A DNA stretch of 64,000 nt from Opisthorchis felineus. Lineage: Eukaryota; Platyhelminthes; Trematoda; Opisthorchiida; Opisthorchiidae. The DNA lies in assembly GCA_004794785.1 (NCBI GenBank), contig SJOL01001577.1:361800-425799 (forward strand), in the 5' to 3' direction. Each line of letters starts with the position of its first letter. Within the stretch, counting starts at the first letter, position 1. Under the pieces are notes generated by a model. It saw nothing but the letters and a program-made list of their open reading frames with translations. It was not told where the DNA came from and did no database searches. This document shows, piece after piece, positions 1 through 14,639 of the stretch. Position numbers and translations under genes: made by a program.

Positions 1-56
1 AAAACTAATGTATGGTCGAAATCATTAAAATCACACCTGCTCCAACATACTGACTA

Positions 57-93
57 CCTGAGTATAGAGTATAGAGTAGAGTATAGAGTAGAC
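57..93. repeat. Imperfect tandem repeat, GTATAGA-type
   Basis: CTGAGTATAGAGTATAGAGT with alternating short units of AGTATAG and AGTAGAG, about 33 bases. Confidence 0.7.
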
Positions 94-2329
94 TACTACA
101 CTTCACTGGGGTTCCTTATTTTGGCAACTGGCACAGAAATAATGTCATTATTAACGTGTCGCCTGGGTGCAACCAATTTTTTTGTTTATTGTTCAAATCT
201 TACCTTTGGAACAGGTAAACAATTTCCCTTACCAAATCTTTCGCTTCCCCATTGAAAATTTTATTCTTAAGTCTCCAGAGACAAAGACGCATATTTTGAC
301 TGAGTTAGACAACTGCGGCATGATTTCTTTCGTACTCGCTGACGGTATTATTCATGGTAATCTGCTTTCAAGAACAGGTAGATAGTGTGCTTAAAATGCA
401 GTAGTTCAAATTGTCGTCATTAATGTGTCATTTCACACCGCATAAACAAGGTGAAGGGAAAAACGGAAAGAGTGCCTATCTGTTGTTGAAGCGTACGTGC
501 ATCTTGCAAGAACTTCTTTTAGCTATATTTTAGGATGTGCATGCAGAGCTTGCTGAGTGTAATAGCAACCAACAGAACTCCTGAACCAGACACCAGGGTA
601 AATTTTAAAATAGGTTAGACATGTCGTGGCACGTCAGTTTAGACTGAGTAAACGTTGTTCGATTTATATTTTTTAAAATCATTTTAAAAAATCATTGGGT
701 GGGCACTCTCCGTAACTACATCTTTCCTTTCCGGAGAGAGTAACTTCAGAGTGTGATCACCATTTAGAAGGGACCCGTTTCAGCTGACTTCCTCTAGTCG
801 TCTTCTATGACGAACACGCTTCACAACCTGATTTAGTGGATATTTTTAGTTTTCACTGTTTGGAACCAACTGGTTAACTGGAACCGTAATTTGGGATACC
901 AGTGACAATGAGATTTGCTTTCTTTCTTCCGCTTAGTGCCGGAAGCGACTGCTAGAGTTATCAATTCTGAATACCGTTTATCATGGGCACATATAAATGT
1001 TCACCTGCAGCAAATTAATTTTACTCTAGATATTTGCTTCCACAGCAGTTGTTGGCTTAGTTCTCACAGACGAAACTCACTCACGGAGAATCGCACTTTA
1101 CGGGAGGTCATTGTTATCGGGGGTCGTAAAACGAAAAGACATTGAGATAACAACAATGCGCGTAGCCTAAACCCCGACTAGAACAAAAAGAAAGCCGGAA
1201 GCAACATAACACTGTGCCCTTTATGCGGTTGACCATTTAAATTTTGTGTTTATCCATCACCCCGCTCAACGCCGATTATAGAATATGCCAGATGGAGCAT
1301 ACAGCTCGTGTTTAGAGTAACGCATGTTTCACGTTTGAAACACAAAGAATAAAAGCGTCGTGAGGTATTTGGTTCAGTCGCGCGGCAAGCCGAAAGAAAT
1401 GTAAACCGGAGGCACAAATAGGAATGTCTTCTCAGAATGTAAGCAAGCGGTCTTTTTAGATGAATGCATGCTCGTCCAAATGTTACAAGGACATAACGAG
1501 ATTTTTCAGCTTATATATACAGGATCAGCCATGAAATTTTGCCCGGTTGTTTTTGGATCTTCACCATGGGATGATACGTTGATGTATTTTCACTCCACTT
1601 GCACGAAACCGTGCTACTAGCCCTCATTAGGTTTCAAGTCCATAGTTTGGTAGTTTTCGGGTGCTTTGCCAGGCTAGTTGGAATAAAGAACTTACAGTTT
1701 ATCAGTCGACAACAAGCTGTAGTGGGCATGTCAAGAAAGTCCATTAATTAATGTTCACCATGAGCTTCATAACCAGCCAGCGTGGGGTTCACAGCCTGTA
1801 TGTGCTAGCCTGTTTGCCCCAGATGATGCTCAATGAACCTCATGCGGGATAGTATGACAGGTTTTCTTTACATAGCGATGGGCAAGATCGAGTGAATTTG
1901 TTTACTATTCTGTCAACATATTATTACAGGCTGTCTGTTTTTTGTTTGTAACACAGTCAGCCCGATCTGCAAACAATATTACGGTTTGTACTACGTTTAT
2001 TTCAAAGTTTTCTCGCGAAATCGGGTGCAGGATAACTAACTTTTATTCGTCCATAGTGATGTTTACGTATGCATGACACTTGCCCGAGTGGGAGCGAACC
2101 CGTTGGTTTTTCAGGACGTTCCTGTGCTTTGTCCACGTATTATTCCTCGTAATGCTCAAGGCTCGAAAGTTATCAGGTCCTTCAAGAGGAACACGCATAT
2201 ATTCTAGTAATGATTAGTAGAAGTTAGTTTTAACAACTGTCCACCCAAGTACTAGACCAGGTAAACGTCATCCGAATGAAGTGATCACCGCATAAACTCG
2301 TGTACAAAGATTACTGGCGTGCTGCTGAC
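94..2329. other. Non-coding, no recognised feature
   Basis: No long open frame and no recognised exon. A short + strand frame at 915-1145 contains PEATAR, vaguely like the Penelope linker block, but too little to call. Confidence 0.6.
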
Positions 2330-3190
2330 AGTATCGAATCCACAACTGAAGAAGTAAACAAGAAAGTTGGCATTTTCTGACGTCCTCATTACTAGACTGC
2401 CCAATTACCTTCTATAAAATGAGGTCTGTGGAAAGGTGACGGCATTGAGACCAAATTTTGAGCTACCACAAAAGCTGCGTTCTGGCGCACTGCAACACTA
2501 CAGAATCCAAGATTTAAAAAACACCTATGCTAGTTTTTCAAGCGAAAGCTGCACCCAAGGAAGCTCATCTGAAAATCGCTTGGGAAGGTAATAAGGACTT
2601 CAACAAAGGCATAAAGCAGAATCAAACAAGGCGTATTCCCACACATCGAAAACATCAATGAAATGACGGCAAGCATCTTAAGACAGCATAATATGACGAT
2701 CGCCTATAAATCTACCATCTAATTATGGGAGACCCAAAAGGCAGCAATTAAAGGTAATGAATTTATGGAAGCACGATCCTCCATTGAAGAAGGTATCAAC
2801 AAATATAAAGACATTGACCCAAATTGCCAACCACTAAAGGCAACAGATGGCCAAAACTACAGAGCTTTGAACTACGCAAAGAACCAGACGAGAAACTCAC
2901 AGAAGTAACAGAAAAGCCCGATTTAAACGGACAAATCAGTTTGAATAAAATAGGAGCCCAGTGAATTAATCAAAGTGCAAATTATCCGGCGAGCGCACGG
3001 ACTCCGGCCGTTACAATGGAGGAAATAGGGCGGTGCAATCGACCAAGCAAACTCGAGAGGATCAGACAACAACGCTATGCAAGTTGAGATGGGGCGAATC
3101 AAAGCAAATAGGAAACTGCTAAAATAGAATGCTCTGGGATAACCAGTCGACTCAAATGAACACAGATTAAAATTCAACAAAGATCACAAT
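2330..3190 (+). mobile_element. Decayed Penelope-like retroelement fragment, copy 1
   Basis: No open frame survives, but short translated stretches match the C-terminal reverse transcriptase and linker region of Penelope-like elements: SDVLITRLP near 2378, and a segment near 2655-2710 reading NEMTASILRQHNMTIAYK, the counterpart of the family's VAE-TAR-LR-HNI-VAHK block just before the GIY-YIG endonuclease domain. The end (about 3110-3175) aligns at nucleotide level with the end of the second copy at 15790-15850. In-frame stops and shifts show it is inactive. Both boundaries are approximate. Penelope-like elements normally encode a reverse transcriptase fused to a GIY-YIG nuclease. Confidence 0.6.
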
Positions 3191-6100
3191 CGGACTAATA
3201 AATTCATGAAAACGCTTTCTCCCAATTAGCCAACTGCTTTAGGTGATAACAGATAATCTGGAACTGCTATATATTTCCCATGCTATGTTGTATCCCATCT
3301 CAGGACACGCCATTCAGGTGCCACGAAAAACCACCTACATCCATCCCATCTGTCGGTAGGCTTCTAATCTCGCCCGAGTATCTGGGTTGATTACTGGTGG
3401 AAAAACAATAGTAATTAAAGAGGACCTCGAATTTTCTTGGGTCTTTTTCATTCTGGTTGCTGTGCTCTTGGCGGAGGTCACCAACGGTGGCCTAAACGAT
3501 GAGTTATAAAACCACTCTATAGATAACGTAATTTCCCACCTTCGATCAACCCCAACGCATGTTGCACACATGTCACGAAATCTGTTTGACCTCATTCTTG
3601 CGGAAAACATTGTGCCATTCACACGCGCTTCGCCTTCTTGCTTTCTCTCACTAGTGGAAAATTGGAGCGCACGATCCAATGGATCGGCAGCCTAAGGATC
3701 GAAGTGGCACCTAGGGAAAGATTGGTGGATCTAGGTGACGGAAAATATATCATTTCGACACTCGACTATCACCATGTCTCACAATATCCCATAAACAGGC
3801 TGTTGATGCTGGTATGTTGTTTTTGCAGGCGTAATGCACTTTCAAAGTGCAGCGTTTTGCTCCGTGAACTTTATTTTCTCGTATCGCTTTGGAACAACAG
3901 GCTGACGGGTTTGCATACCTTGGTGGCTGAATGAACCACGATGGTGTTGTGATGAGTGATGTCAACTTTCGCCATCTGTGGAGTTGATAACAGATTTTCC
4001 TCCAAGCTAGATGGCGGAGTCTACAAGGTAACTGGATGAACAGCCCTATTTTCGGTTTCAGAGTGTGGTTCCTAGGTGCAATCTGAAGAGCTCGAATGCT
4101 ATTATACAAATTATTCCTGGTACCTTCTTTACACAGCAGATGTTAGCTGACAGTAGTTCACAGGTAAGTGCCTGGTAAGAAAACACATACTACAGTGCGG
4201 AAGGCAACACATGCTAGCCGAGGTGCTGTGGATAAATATAGAGTGTTTTTAACTGAGTTCTGTCAAAGAAGACACCCTTTTTATATTTCGACCGCATGCT
4301 GACAAAGGGATTGAAGAGGACAGATCATGATGTGGCAGCACGAAACGAAAATGGTTACAATCAGCTAAGGTGATGTGAGCTTTTTACATCTCCTCGCTCG
4401 AGGTTAACTAGTTACTTCTACCAAATGGCTAGAAATACCACAGCGCATGGCACCAGAAATCGCTCTTCTGGTGTCAGTTTTTTTCAAAACTGCCTAACTA
4501 AAGATCACTTGCAGTTACGCGCTAGGTTATTGTTTGGCAGGGTCCACAAAAGACGTTACGTCAATCCACCTGACAGTGTCATTATGTGACGTGGTGCTCT
4601 GATCTGTTCTTCCCGTCGTTCTTCTAGAAAGCTGAGGCTGTGTTGCCCATCGCTCTTCTTAAGGACTTAGGTTTTTTTCACCAAGCCTCACCCAACTCCC
4701 CAACAATTCATTTCTTCCCACAAGAGTTCATTTCTCATTGTTTCATGACATTTTTGCACTAGTTAAGTACCAGTGGCCTAATGTCGTCGAAGATATTTAT
4801 GACGGTGTTTCCACTTTACCACCTAACATAATGACGCATCGTCAATTTGCGGAGAAATGAAAAAATATACCGAGGTGATCATATGCATGAAGCACAGGCC
4901 TTTTGTCCTCGCATCGGGGTCGAAAGCGCACGGCTATGGAAATTCGCATCTGGATCAGAATCTCAAAATAACGGCACTTATGTTCAGCCTAAGCCATCGA
5001 AAGATATGTGCAAAATTTGCTCGAAAGGAAATTTATATAAGTAGTGTATTGTGGCTGAATGAGTGATGAAAATTAATTGCTGAATTTTCTGACCTGGTCC
5101 ATATAAAGGATCAGTGTGAATTGCCGGTTGTGCAATTCTTACGGTAAATATTCCGCAGCAAACCTTTTTTAAAAGCTTACGGAGAGAAAATCTAGCTGGA
5201 TTACGTCTAGCCCCAAAAAACTGAAATGAAAGAAATGTTGACGTTTTGTGTATCACATAGCCATGACATTCTTTTTTTACACAGTCTTGATGGAAGTTTC
5301 CATGAGGTGACTAACAGAAAGGAACGATAAAAACACATCCCGATGAAAGCAATCGAAACCATCAGTTGAAGTGGAAGAAATAAAAACTATCACGACGACC
5401 GCAAAAAGCCATCCTCTTGGGCAGTCGGAAGTATCTTACGGTAGAGTTTTATTTCACAATTGGGCTAATTCACATCATCGGGATCAGTTGTCTTTGTATT
5501 TTGCAAAATATCTTATCCTGTTCCAGTAATAAGATTTATTCAAAAAATCTTTCCCCTTGGTTAACAAGTGATCATTTTGCCGACCTGTAAAAAATCCTGG
5601 TAGGTAGAAAATTGAAAATTTTCCGAATCCTATGCGTTATTTATCAGCAAAAACTGTCAGTGGAATGCTTCGGAAAATACTTCCGAAAAACCTGTTTTTC
5701 GATTTTTACATCTTTCATTTATGAAACCAATAGTTATGCTTCAAATGTCACTGTGCACGATTACACAAACGTGTGGTAAAAGTCCAGAAAAGCTCCGAGG
5801 AAAGTGCCATTGGGAATAAAGTGTGTATAAACATTTTCACGGTTTTATAAGTTTGCAAGATGATATAAAAATTTGATTTCTCTGGGATAATTATTTTGCT
5901 TCCGTTTACATTAACGTGTTTTATCTCAATGATTAGGCAGGTAATTTCCTCCTAGTATAACGGTTGCAATGTGGTCGTTGTTTTGTTTGTCGTGCTTATG
6001 CAATTTGATTGCAAACGTTTCATAACCAATCGAGGTGACGTCATCAGTGCGTAGCGCAGTGCAACGTAGCGATGTGTCGATTACTGTCCTCAGTCTCCAT

Positions 6101-6239
6101 TTATTGTCGAAAACACCGGCGTACAAACAGGATAGTACCACAAGGAACCACTGTATCGGTTGTCGAATTCTAAAGATGGTAGCTGGCGAGGGGATTGATA
6201 CTTTAGCCAGAAGCAACGGAAGTAAATCTAAGTCAAAAA
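3191..6239. other. Non-coding stretch between the first Penelope-like relic and a SINE-like copy
   Basis: Overlapping short open frames on both strands at 3.3-4.1 kb (up to 119 codons) have no recognisable domain. A perfect CRE palindrome TGACGTCA is at 6036-6043. Nothing else seen. Confidence 0.5.
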
Positions 6240-6375
6240 GCCTGGAAACACTGTACAGCTGCTTCATTTTTTTAACAGAACATTAGGAGTGCAAATCTCA
6301 CGAATCTTCAGGAGGATTTGAACCGGTATCTCTGCACTTAGTAGTAAAAACTATACACTAACTGATCACAAGTGG
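6240..6375 (-). repeat. Diverged family B SINE-like element
   Basis: Minus strand: B box CCGGTTCAAATCC at 6313-6325, a weak A box around 6351-6369 and the family B end GCAGCTGTACAGTG at about 6250-6263. More diverged than the other two copies; boundaries approximate. Confidence 0.5.
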
Positions 6376-9289
6376 CTGATAAGTAATACGCTCCTTCAGC
6401 ATTTAGAGGGGACTTGGCCACATTATTCTTCACTTCACTTGGAGAGGTTGCCTGAGAGGCAGTTTTTCAGGTAAATGAACGTGTTTCTTGCAAGTTTTTT
6501 TCCTTTTTGGGCAGAGTAACTCAAAACTTATCCGTTGAATGAGAACAACAAGTAAGCAACAAATAAATTTTTCCTAAGTTCTGACGTACAAACAAGCATT
6601 TGCCTCTTAAAATGGGTATTTTGCAAGCAAGCGCTTCCCTATCAGGTGAGATCAAATGAAGATATTTAGATGCTTCATTCAGGTTCAGCGTTGATCACCA
6701 ATAGCTGCATTCCAAGTGGCCGTCTTCCACGTCGTCGAACATACGAGAAATCTGGTCGGTTTGAGCAGGAGCAAGGTTGAAGAAGGAAAGCTGGGGAAAT
6801 TTTCATAAGTACTGATTTCATAAAAGACTACTTTGGTGGGCACCGTGGATTTTTTCCAGTCACCACTTCAGCTTAAAATGAAATTTTAATTTTCAGCTCC
6901 CTTTGTCTTCTGCCCGGCTTTCGAACAAATGGACTTCTCCGCGGGTAATTCTCACTCTATAATAATCCATGACGATCTGCTCCACATAGTCTTGAAGCTG
7001 TCGACCCTTTTTCTACACACGTACAATGAAAATCAAGCTGCAGAAGCTAAACTGTATGGCTTTTCTACTCTTTTTGCGAATCCTCAGCAGGGCACATCTC
7101 GCCAAACTCCAGGAGTCTTTTGAACTCCCTACCTCCATGCTACTGGTAGGCCTTGAGTACCTGATTTGCACTGTGGCCAACTTCCACTTAAAAATGTATA
7201 GCCCCCTTCGTCCTTCAGTCACGGGAACACCTTACGTGTTCGCAAGTTTTCACTAGCTCCTCAAGCAATGACTTCTTAGGTGTAACTTTAATTCATCGTT
7301 TAAGGTGTTCTGCCTTCTTAACTACTTATTTTATTGGTAATATTGTAAAATACAATTGCTATTTCTGTGGTATTTCCTTCAAGTTCCTTTATACAATATC
7401 AGCTTACGTAAAGATTGAGTAACTGCCTTATGTTTGCAGCAATCAAGGCAAATGTTGTATAATTTTACCGACTGGGTATAAAGATCGTTCTACTGTGAGG
7501 CTTTTCAAATTTTACGTCTTCATTCATATCACAGTTAACGCACAACAGAACACTGCGACCGCTACGCGTGCGTTTCTTTACAAAAAAAATATTTATGAAT
7601 TTTGATCGGGTTTCAGAATCACGGTACTGCACATTTTGGGCACTTCAGCCAGGTGGTTTCATTCGCACCACAACCATTACTGTCAAGGCATTACCCTGAA
7701 CGGTTCAGCAGAAGGGCACGGCTTTGCAGCGGCTTATAAGGTCATGTAAAAGAATCAGTTGGCATGAGTGGTCCGATCAGTCACTACAAACAGAAAAGAA
7801 CACGTGATGTCAGTTAGGCACTTAAGATCCATCAGTCACCGAAGGACAGATAATGGAGATTTGCTGGATATAATCATGAGAATAAAACTCCAAAACGGGT
7901 CACGATCATGAGTGAACATAACGTTTATTTGGAATTACGCAATAGCTTAAGATAAATGACAAAAACTCCAGCGAAAAAGGCGAGTCACCATGCCATAAAA
8001 CACGCTGGATGGGAGTCGCTTATGTGCACGCATCACAAATGTTTCGCCAGCATTGACTACTTGTCCTTGACTGACCCCATTAATCATTATAATTGTCGCC
8101 GTTGGGACTTAAATGAAACCACCTAATTAATGAGTTCTGGTGATAGCATAAATGCTACGGGTTTTTGGATGAAGACTGCGCGTTTCGTTAAAAATCTCTC
8201 TTCAGACTCACTTAGCATACTGAATTTAGTAAAAAGATCTTCATTTTCTGTTGATGGCAAACACGAAACCCGTAATTAATTGTACAGGGCATTCCGACTT
8301 TGTGGGGTTTTAGGGTTGAAATATATATTATGTCCATGAAGCATATAATTAAACTTTAATTTTTCTATGTTTAGCTTTCTCTTGATACATCACAGAAACT
8401 GTTGGAGACAATATATTCAACCATAATTAACAACTAAGGTAATGGATCCATAAGGTGATTGTGGACTACGCATTTGGCAGCCGCCTCTCGACTGTTCCGT
8501 TTGTGTCCAGCGCTTTGAAATTTTTGTAAATTCAGACTGAATTCTTGGTTGATGAGATGATTTTTGGGAGGACATGCTGTCCGATGCTGCATGTAGGCAG
8601 TCGTGAATAAACGAGGGTATCCTTTACGAGAATCTACCGAACATAGGGTGCTTGAAAGCATTAGGAAGCGACCAGAAATTTAACAGTGTAATATAATTGC
8701 TTATTGCCAGTGTCGTCGTTTCGTTTTGGAAAACGAAGCAAACGTTTTTGTCTTATTTTATTCTGCCTTACAGTGGTCACTCAAAAAGCTTTTCGTGGCT
8801 GATTCGCCCTAGTTAAACCATATTTTCATATACAAACAATTGGTGCCGAGATTTGTGGAAGCGTTTTATCCTTTCGTCACAAGCACTGACTTGAGGTAAA
8901 AGTCATTGGGGAAGGAAAACGTATTGTTCATTTGCGACGGTGTGGTCACTTTATCAAACAAATCCAGTGGGTTAAAACCCCCATCAATCTATGGACGTGA
9001 TTCATAATTCGGAAGTCATGACAACACTTTTTCCTAAATAGTTCTGAAATGTGGCCCACGGTTTCTGATGTGGTATTTCTGAAACTGTCTGTTTTGAGGG
9101 TACTTAACATCACCACTCGTCTATCGAATGAGGACAGCAAGCGAAGAAGAGGTAATGCCGATTTCGGGCTATACTTGATGGGGCACAATGGTGTTAGGTT
9201 ATGTTGGCATGCGCACAAGTTTCAGTCTATCCTGCAATAAACTAAAGATGTTTTGTTACGGATATCCCAGATGAGTTCAAAATGGCTTG
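6376..9289. other. Non-coding, no recognised feature
   Basis: Only frames of 90 codons or fewer with no family resemblance; AT-rich. Confidence 0.55.
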
Positions 9290-9465
9290 AACTCGAGATA
9301 AGTAAGTCATCCAGATGGGAACTCACTAACAGGAACGGTAGTGGTACAATCTAAAACGCGGCACCTGGACTGCCACAGTTTAGGGCATCCTGATAGTATC
9401 TTAGACTTCGTGCTTCCTTCGGGTTAGCCACCGAAAGGGTGTTACAGCTGAGCGATTCGTTCACT
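9290..9465 (+). repeat. Older copy of the family A SINE-like element
   Basis: Aligns with the element at 56082-56262 along its length: CGAGATA near the start, CACCTGG in the middle, then CTTCGTGCTTCCTTC and ACCGAAAGGGTGTTACA near the end. The tRNA-like head is degraded (the B box is not recognisable) and there is no CATA tail, so this copy is probably older and inactive. Confidence 0.55.
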
Positions 9466-12400
9466 CATTCTTTCTATTCGGGTTCTTAAATCTCATGGGT
9501 TTCACCCGAGCTGTGTGGGTTGTTTCCTTCCGTTGATTGTCACCCGAAATACTCAAACCAACGCTTGTTAGGCTTTTTATCTTGCTTTGATCGAAAAAGG
9601 CAAATCATCAATTGAGGAAACACATGAATCGACAAGCCTGCAGGCTAGAAGAATGATCAACAAGAACGCGCACCTAGGTGGTGTGTTCATGCAAAAAAGT
9701 AAACAATGTTAAGCATTACAACAACTTCCACAGTCGAAAATGCATTCATTATAAGTCTCATTACAAGTCCCTACCTCGGAGATAGCCGCGTAAGTCACTT
9801 TCTTGGAACCGTTCTCTCAGAAACAAACAAGCGCACATGGTTTTCGAGAAGCGATCAGGTTCTTGACTTTGAGCGATCAGCGCAAATATTTTCAAATCAT
9901 TGTCTTCTTTGCTGTTGTGATGGCAGCCATAGAATTGCCTGCATTTGATGCATCAAGCGATGCAGCTTTCGATAAATTTACGAGAAGCGGTTTTGTTAGA
10001 TAAGTTGTTTGCCAGTGGTTTCATTGTGCTTTGGACGTTCGAAAACGTGGTCACGTGTTGATAGCTTCCACATCACCCTAGATCTTGGACTTATTGGTCT
10101 ACTCGCCGATCCATCTACTAAGCGTTCTATGCTTATACTTGGCAGTTAATTTCTGTTCTGTATACAGTACACCGAATATTGTTGTGCCGTCCAGGTCTGT
10201 TGTTCACACATCCATTTCGTGTTCAACATAATGCCCCCACCTATACCGCCGTTCTGTTAATAATTTAGCTCGCGTGGAACTAGCCGTTTCTAGCATCGGT
10301 GTTGCCAACAGAACTAAATGAGACCAAAGAACATAACATCAAGATTGTGACCAGAGTAAACCACATGCAGTATTAGAGCTAGTGCATGAAAAAAACAGCT
10401 AGCTGCCTCTGCCCGGCTTGCACGTATCACCCGACCAAGAATGGCCCAATTACCAACACTAGAGCGCGTTATGTTTGATTCCATTGTTGTGGTTCCATTC
10501 TCCACAAAATTTCGTGTAAGTTTTAGTAAATGGTTAAGAAAGGGTATAATAATAGTCAAACAAATGTTCCACATCGTACCACCAGAACTACCTTGTCTTT
10601 CGCTTGATCAAATTTTGATGATGAATAGAAGCGGATCTAAAACCATTACACTGAATAGATGGTTTGCGGATGTTTCATCTGTTAAACTTATTTCTACTGG
10701 CTAAATCTTGTATATCCGTACCTCATTGTTTGGCTTGAGTATATTTTTTGGAAAGTACACCATACTACGATCAAATGTTTTCGTATTTTACCCCGGATTT
10801 TACCGACCGGTGGTTAACTTCTTACATCCTACCAAAATCCCTCGAGTACCACATTATTGTTCACTAGGACAATGCTGCCAAGATAAATGTGCTTGGATGT
10901 GATTCTACCTTTATGAATAACAATCCGAGCGACGGTTCTTTTGTTCGCACGTACTGTGTGGTATGAGGCTATCCGGTTTGCAGGCGACTAGCAACGACAC
11001 ACAGTAGTGTGGTACCTGAATAAAATAATCCGACGTACCTGGATGGGAACACTGACTTTCCGCTATCTCCAGTATGCAGAGCACGGTCCAGGTTGTTCAT
11101 TTTCAGTAAGATCCGTTTTCGGACAGTCTGGACAGACATATTAGCAGTTGCTACTTGATTAAAGAAGATAAAGGCTTACGAAATACACTTATTTGCACGC
11201 CAGTTTGGTTTCGTCGGGTGACTCACCTGGAACCCGGCTAAATTTATCGGTTGTGATGTCATTTGACATTGATACCGTGACCTTGTGAACATTCATTCTG
11301 TGGCATATATTTGCAAGCGAAAGAGGACCTCCGGTTTGCAGGTCGTATCCACTTCCTCGTTTGAAGAAAATTTAAATATATTACCACTTCTGCTCATTGT
11401 TACACATGATATATGTTTATAATGACGTAGTATTTGCGCGCAAATGTACACAGGTGAAATGAATAAACTTGTGTAAATTTTTATGAGTATCCAGGCTCTG
11501 CCATGTGTGTGTATAAAATCATTTTTAATTTATTTCAAACATTCGAAAAATGGTATTTTTGTGTTACAATGGCGTAAATGGTAATTTTTTTCAGAACACT
11601 GATTTTTTGATTTGGCTAATTGTCAGACTTTTGCATTACTCCAATGTAGAGCCACTATTTAGTTGGGGAGCGAATTTTTTCGGCTCACGTTCCGTTAAGA
11701 CTACCTCTTTGGCTATTTGATTTTTATATTCAGAGATTGCGACGTCGTATTATTCGTGCACCTAATGTCAAAAACCTGAGTTTGTGCCAAAGAATTGTGA
11801 CCGCAGACGTACTAGCGATAGGTCTAAGCGGGGCACGTTAACAGAATCGTTGACCAAAATCCGTGGTGCAATTTTACTTAGATCCGTTAAACTTGGTTTT
11901 TAATGTAAAGTAATCTTGAAACTATGACAATGATTTCCTCCGGTAGGAAAAACTAGCCTAGGAAGCCGAGATGTAGTGTGCAGCTGTGCCCATCTCACAA
12001 CAATCCAGGGAGTTTGGAAGCCGCGACCTCTTGGCTAGTAGTTTGGACAATCTTGCATGTGGCCACAATCGGTTGATCATTGGGGTGATCGTAAGATACA
12101 CACTACTGACGATTCTCAGTGATGAAGAAACAGCTGTTCAGTGTTTCTTGGATTTTAAGCATAGATTGGTTTACCTTACAGGATGATTTCTTTAAAAAAG
12201 CTCAAACCTCCTCCTTCTTTCAAGTCGAAGACCATTCCGTCTTATTGCTAACAATTTTGTACCAGGCCTGAATTTCCTACGCTGGATGTTCTATCTTTGA
12301 GGCGTTCAGGCCAGCAATGCAGCTGTCATTTAATCGGTATGTTGACAAACATGCTTGGGATGTGTCAATTAAACCGAGCAAAATCGTATACCTATCGTAT

Positions 12401-14639
12401 ATCTATGTTGTTTTAAATGTGTTGTTTTATTTGTAATCAAAATCCCTCACAGAAAATTTAAAGCCGGATACAGACGTTTGCGTCCTCACAGTAATAACTC
12501 TGTTTATGCCAGACATGGGCTGGGTATTTGACACCCGTTTATTACTGACAAAAGACCATTGTTTTTAGCTTATACTGCCGTATCGAGGCTGACAAAATCG
12601 TGACCGCTAGTGCTGGCTACTAATTTGTCGTGCTCTCGTAAATTCTGGTAGTTCAGCGTTATACGAATTTCATTTTTATGCAAATTTTTAACTTCAGTTG
12701 TATGCCTGCACATTTTCTTTGACTTGTGTACCTCGTAAAATTCTCATCAAACCCGAACAACCTGAATAATCCTTGGGTGAGGTTGACATCCATTTGAAGA
12801 TAACGATGACAAAGACCAGTGGTTTTTGTTCGTTTGTCTTCTTGTGGGTGGTACTGAATTCGAGTGTACTGAAAGATAGTTTGCGCAATTCACCAAACAG
12901 ATATTGTCTGGTGTGGATCAGCCAGTAGACAGATTTTTATGTTCAACGGCGTGAATAAATGTGACTTCAAAGTTCACATTTGGTTCCATTTCCTTTGGAG
13001 AATTATTCGCCGCTACAGCTTTACTTTGCATAGAAGCTGTTCATGATTTGAGTCTAACTCAAAATGACACTTACGTGACTAGATCAATGGTTTTTGAAAA
13101 GCCCAGTAAAACGATCAGTCTCATTATACAGTCTTATACTTTACAAAGGGGCGGTTAGTTCTGACCGCAACAACTTGAATATTTTTAGTATATCTGAACA
13201 TCTCAGAAAACGTTTTAAAAAAGGGTACTTTGCTTGCAGTGATGAACATTTCAAACCAATTATCAGGCCTACAACCACCCCATTTCTTGCTTACAAATTT
13301 TTCCAAAAATCATGAGAGACAATTTTGTTTGATATTAGCTCGAAGAATTTTCCGCTACTTATCGTTTTCTTAACAAATTGTTAAGCATGAATCCAATGGC
13401 ATACCAATAAATTTGATGCATCATTGTGTAAATTAAACACGTTGGTATGAAGACAAACAATAAACTGACCTTTTAAATTAATTAACAATATCTTAAGTAA
13501 ACTAATTATCAAATTAATCACTGACTGACCACCCCTACCACAGCGCAAGCGTCCAGGCATTATCCGGATAGTTTTAGGTTCATATATCTTCAAGGGTTCG
13601 AAGGGTGTTTTGTGATCAGAATTCTCAACAATACTAGAAATCCATCAGGTGTTTTACATATTTGCGACAAAGGTTGACACCACTTTGCAGTTAACGGCCA
13701 GTCAACCCATGAACATGCCTGTTCCCTGACGGTTATACAGAACTGGAATAAAATACTGCCATGCTGCCTAGATACATAGAACTGTGGGAATAGAGAGACC
13801 TAACAAATCTGTGGGCTTACGCCACCCTGATCCCACTTGGTAAAGCGCATCTAATGACTGTAAGTGATTGTAGCATTCCTCGGTAGTTGGGGGCTGGTTT
13901 GATATCAATACGTCTTTAGTGATGGTGTCTTATTCTCCAAGATGAATCACGTTGAAGAAAGCAAACATTTGACCCCATTTTGAAGTCCGTTCTTCTGGAC
14001 AATTTTACACAGAATAGTGGCTGAGAACAAATTTTCTTATGAATTCCTCAGGGGACTGTAAATACTATTAATTTTGATTTTTGCAGAACAGCTAATACAT
14101 TTTGTTTTAACTTCCACAGGCCTATATCATTCGGGAAACCAGTTCGGAGATGACGCATGCTTATCAATATGCAAGCAGTAAGCCGTTCTTTAGGACTTAA
14201 AAAATTGTACCAGCTGTATGTGGCTTACTAAGAGTTTTGCTCTAAGGTGCTCAGCGACACTAAGCAAACTCTGTGTTCCTCTGGTTAGGTGATCTGCAAG
14301 CAAATGTGTACAACATTAGAACAGTTTGAATGAACATCACTTCGCTTTTGAAACAAAGGCCTACAAGTTGAAACCTGTGAAGACTAAGGATTAGTTCCTG
14401 CTAGGTGAACAAACCACTAGTTAAATAGCATAATGTTTTGATTCTGGCAGGAACTGTCGATAATGTCTGTGTTTTTGGTTGTGGTTAAATGATCTCACCA
14501 CCCGTTTTGTGATTCATCGATTTTTTATTGCTTCTACTTTACCTGTTTATTTGAGGTCGGGGATCAGTCAGATGAGGCGTATTAATTTTTCTTGAACAGC
14601 GATCTATGTTTATGATGCCAATTTTTAGACTGTTCTGAA
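9466..14639. other. Non-coding, no recognised feature
   Basis: Short frames only. No repeat shared with the rest of the window was noticed by eye. Confidence 0.5.

Noticed and set aside
915..1145. Frame containing VPEATARVINSEYRLSWAH, similar to the Penelope linker block
   Set aside because: The match is under 20 residues and no neighbouring Penelope-like blocks could be found.
2080..2125. Possible tRNA fragment (CCCGAGTGGGAGCGAACCC)
   Set aside because: The boxes are too close together and no cloverleaf can be drawn.
3335..4109. Overlapping open frames on both strands, up to 119 codons
   Set aside because: No domain, no splice context and no repeat match; consistent with chance.
5618..5678. 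10-bp inverted repeat ATTTTCCGAA / TTCGGAAAAT
   Set aside because: Short arms and a 41-base loop in AT-rich DNA; likely chance.
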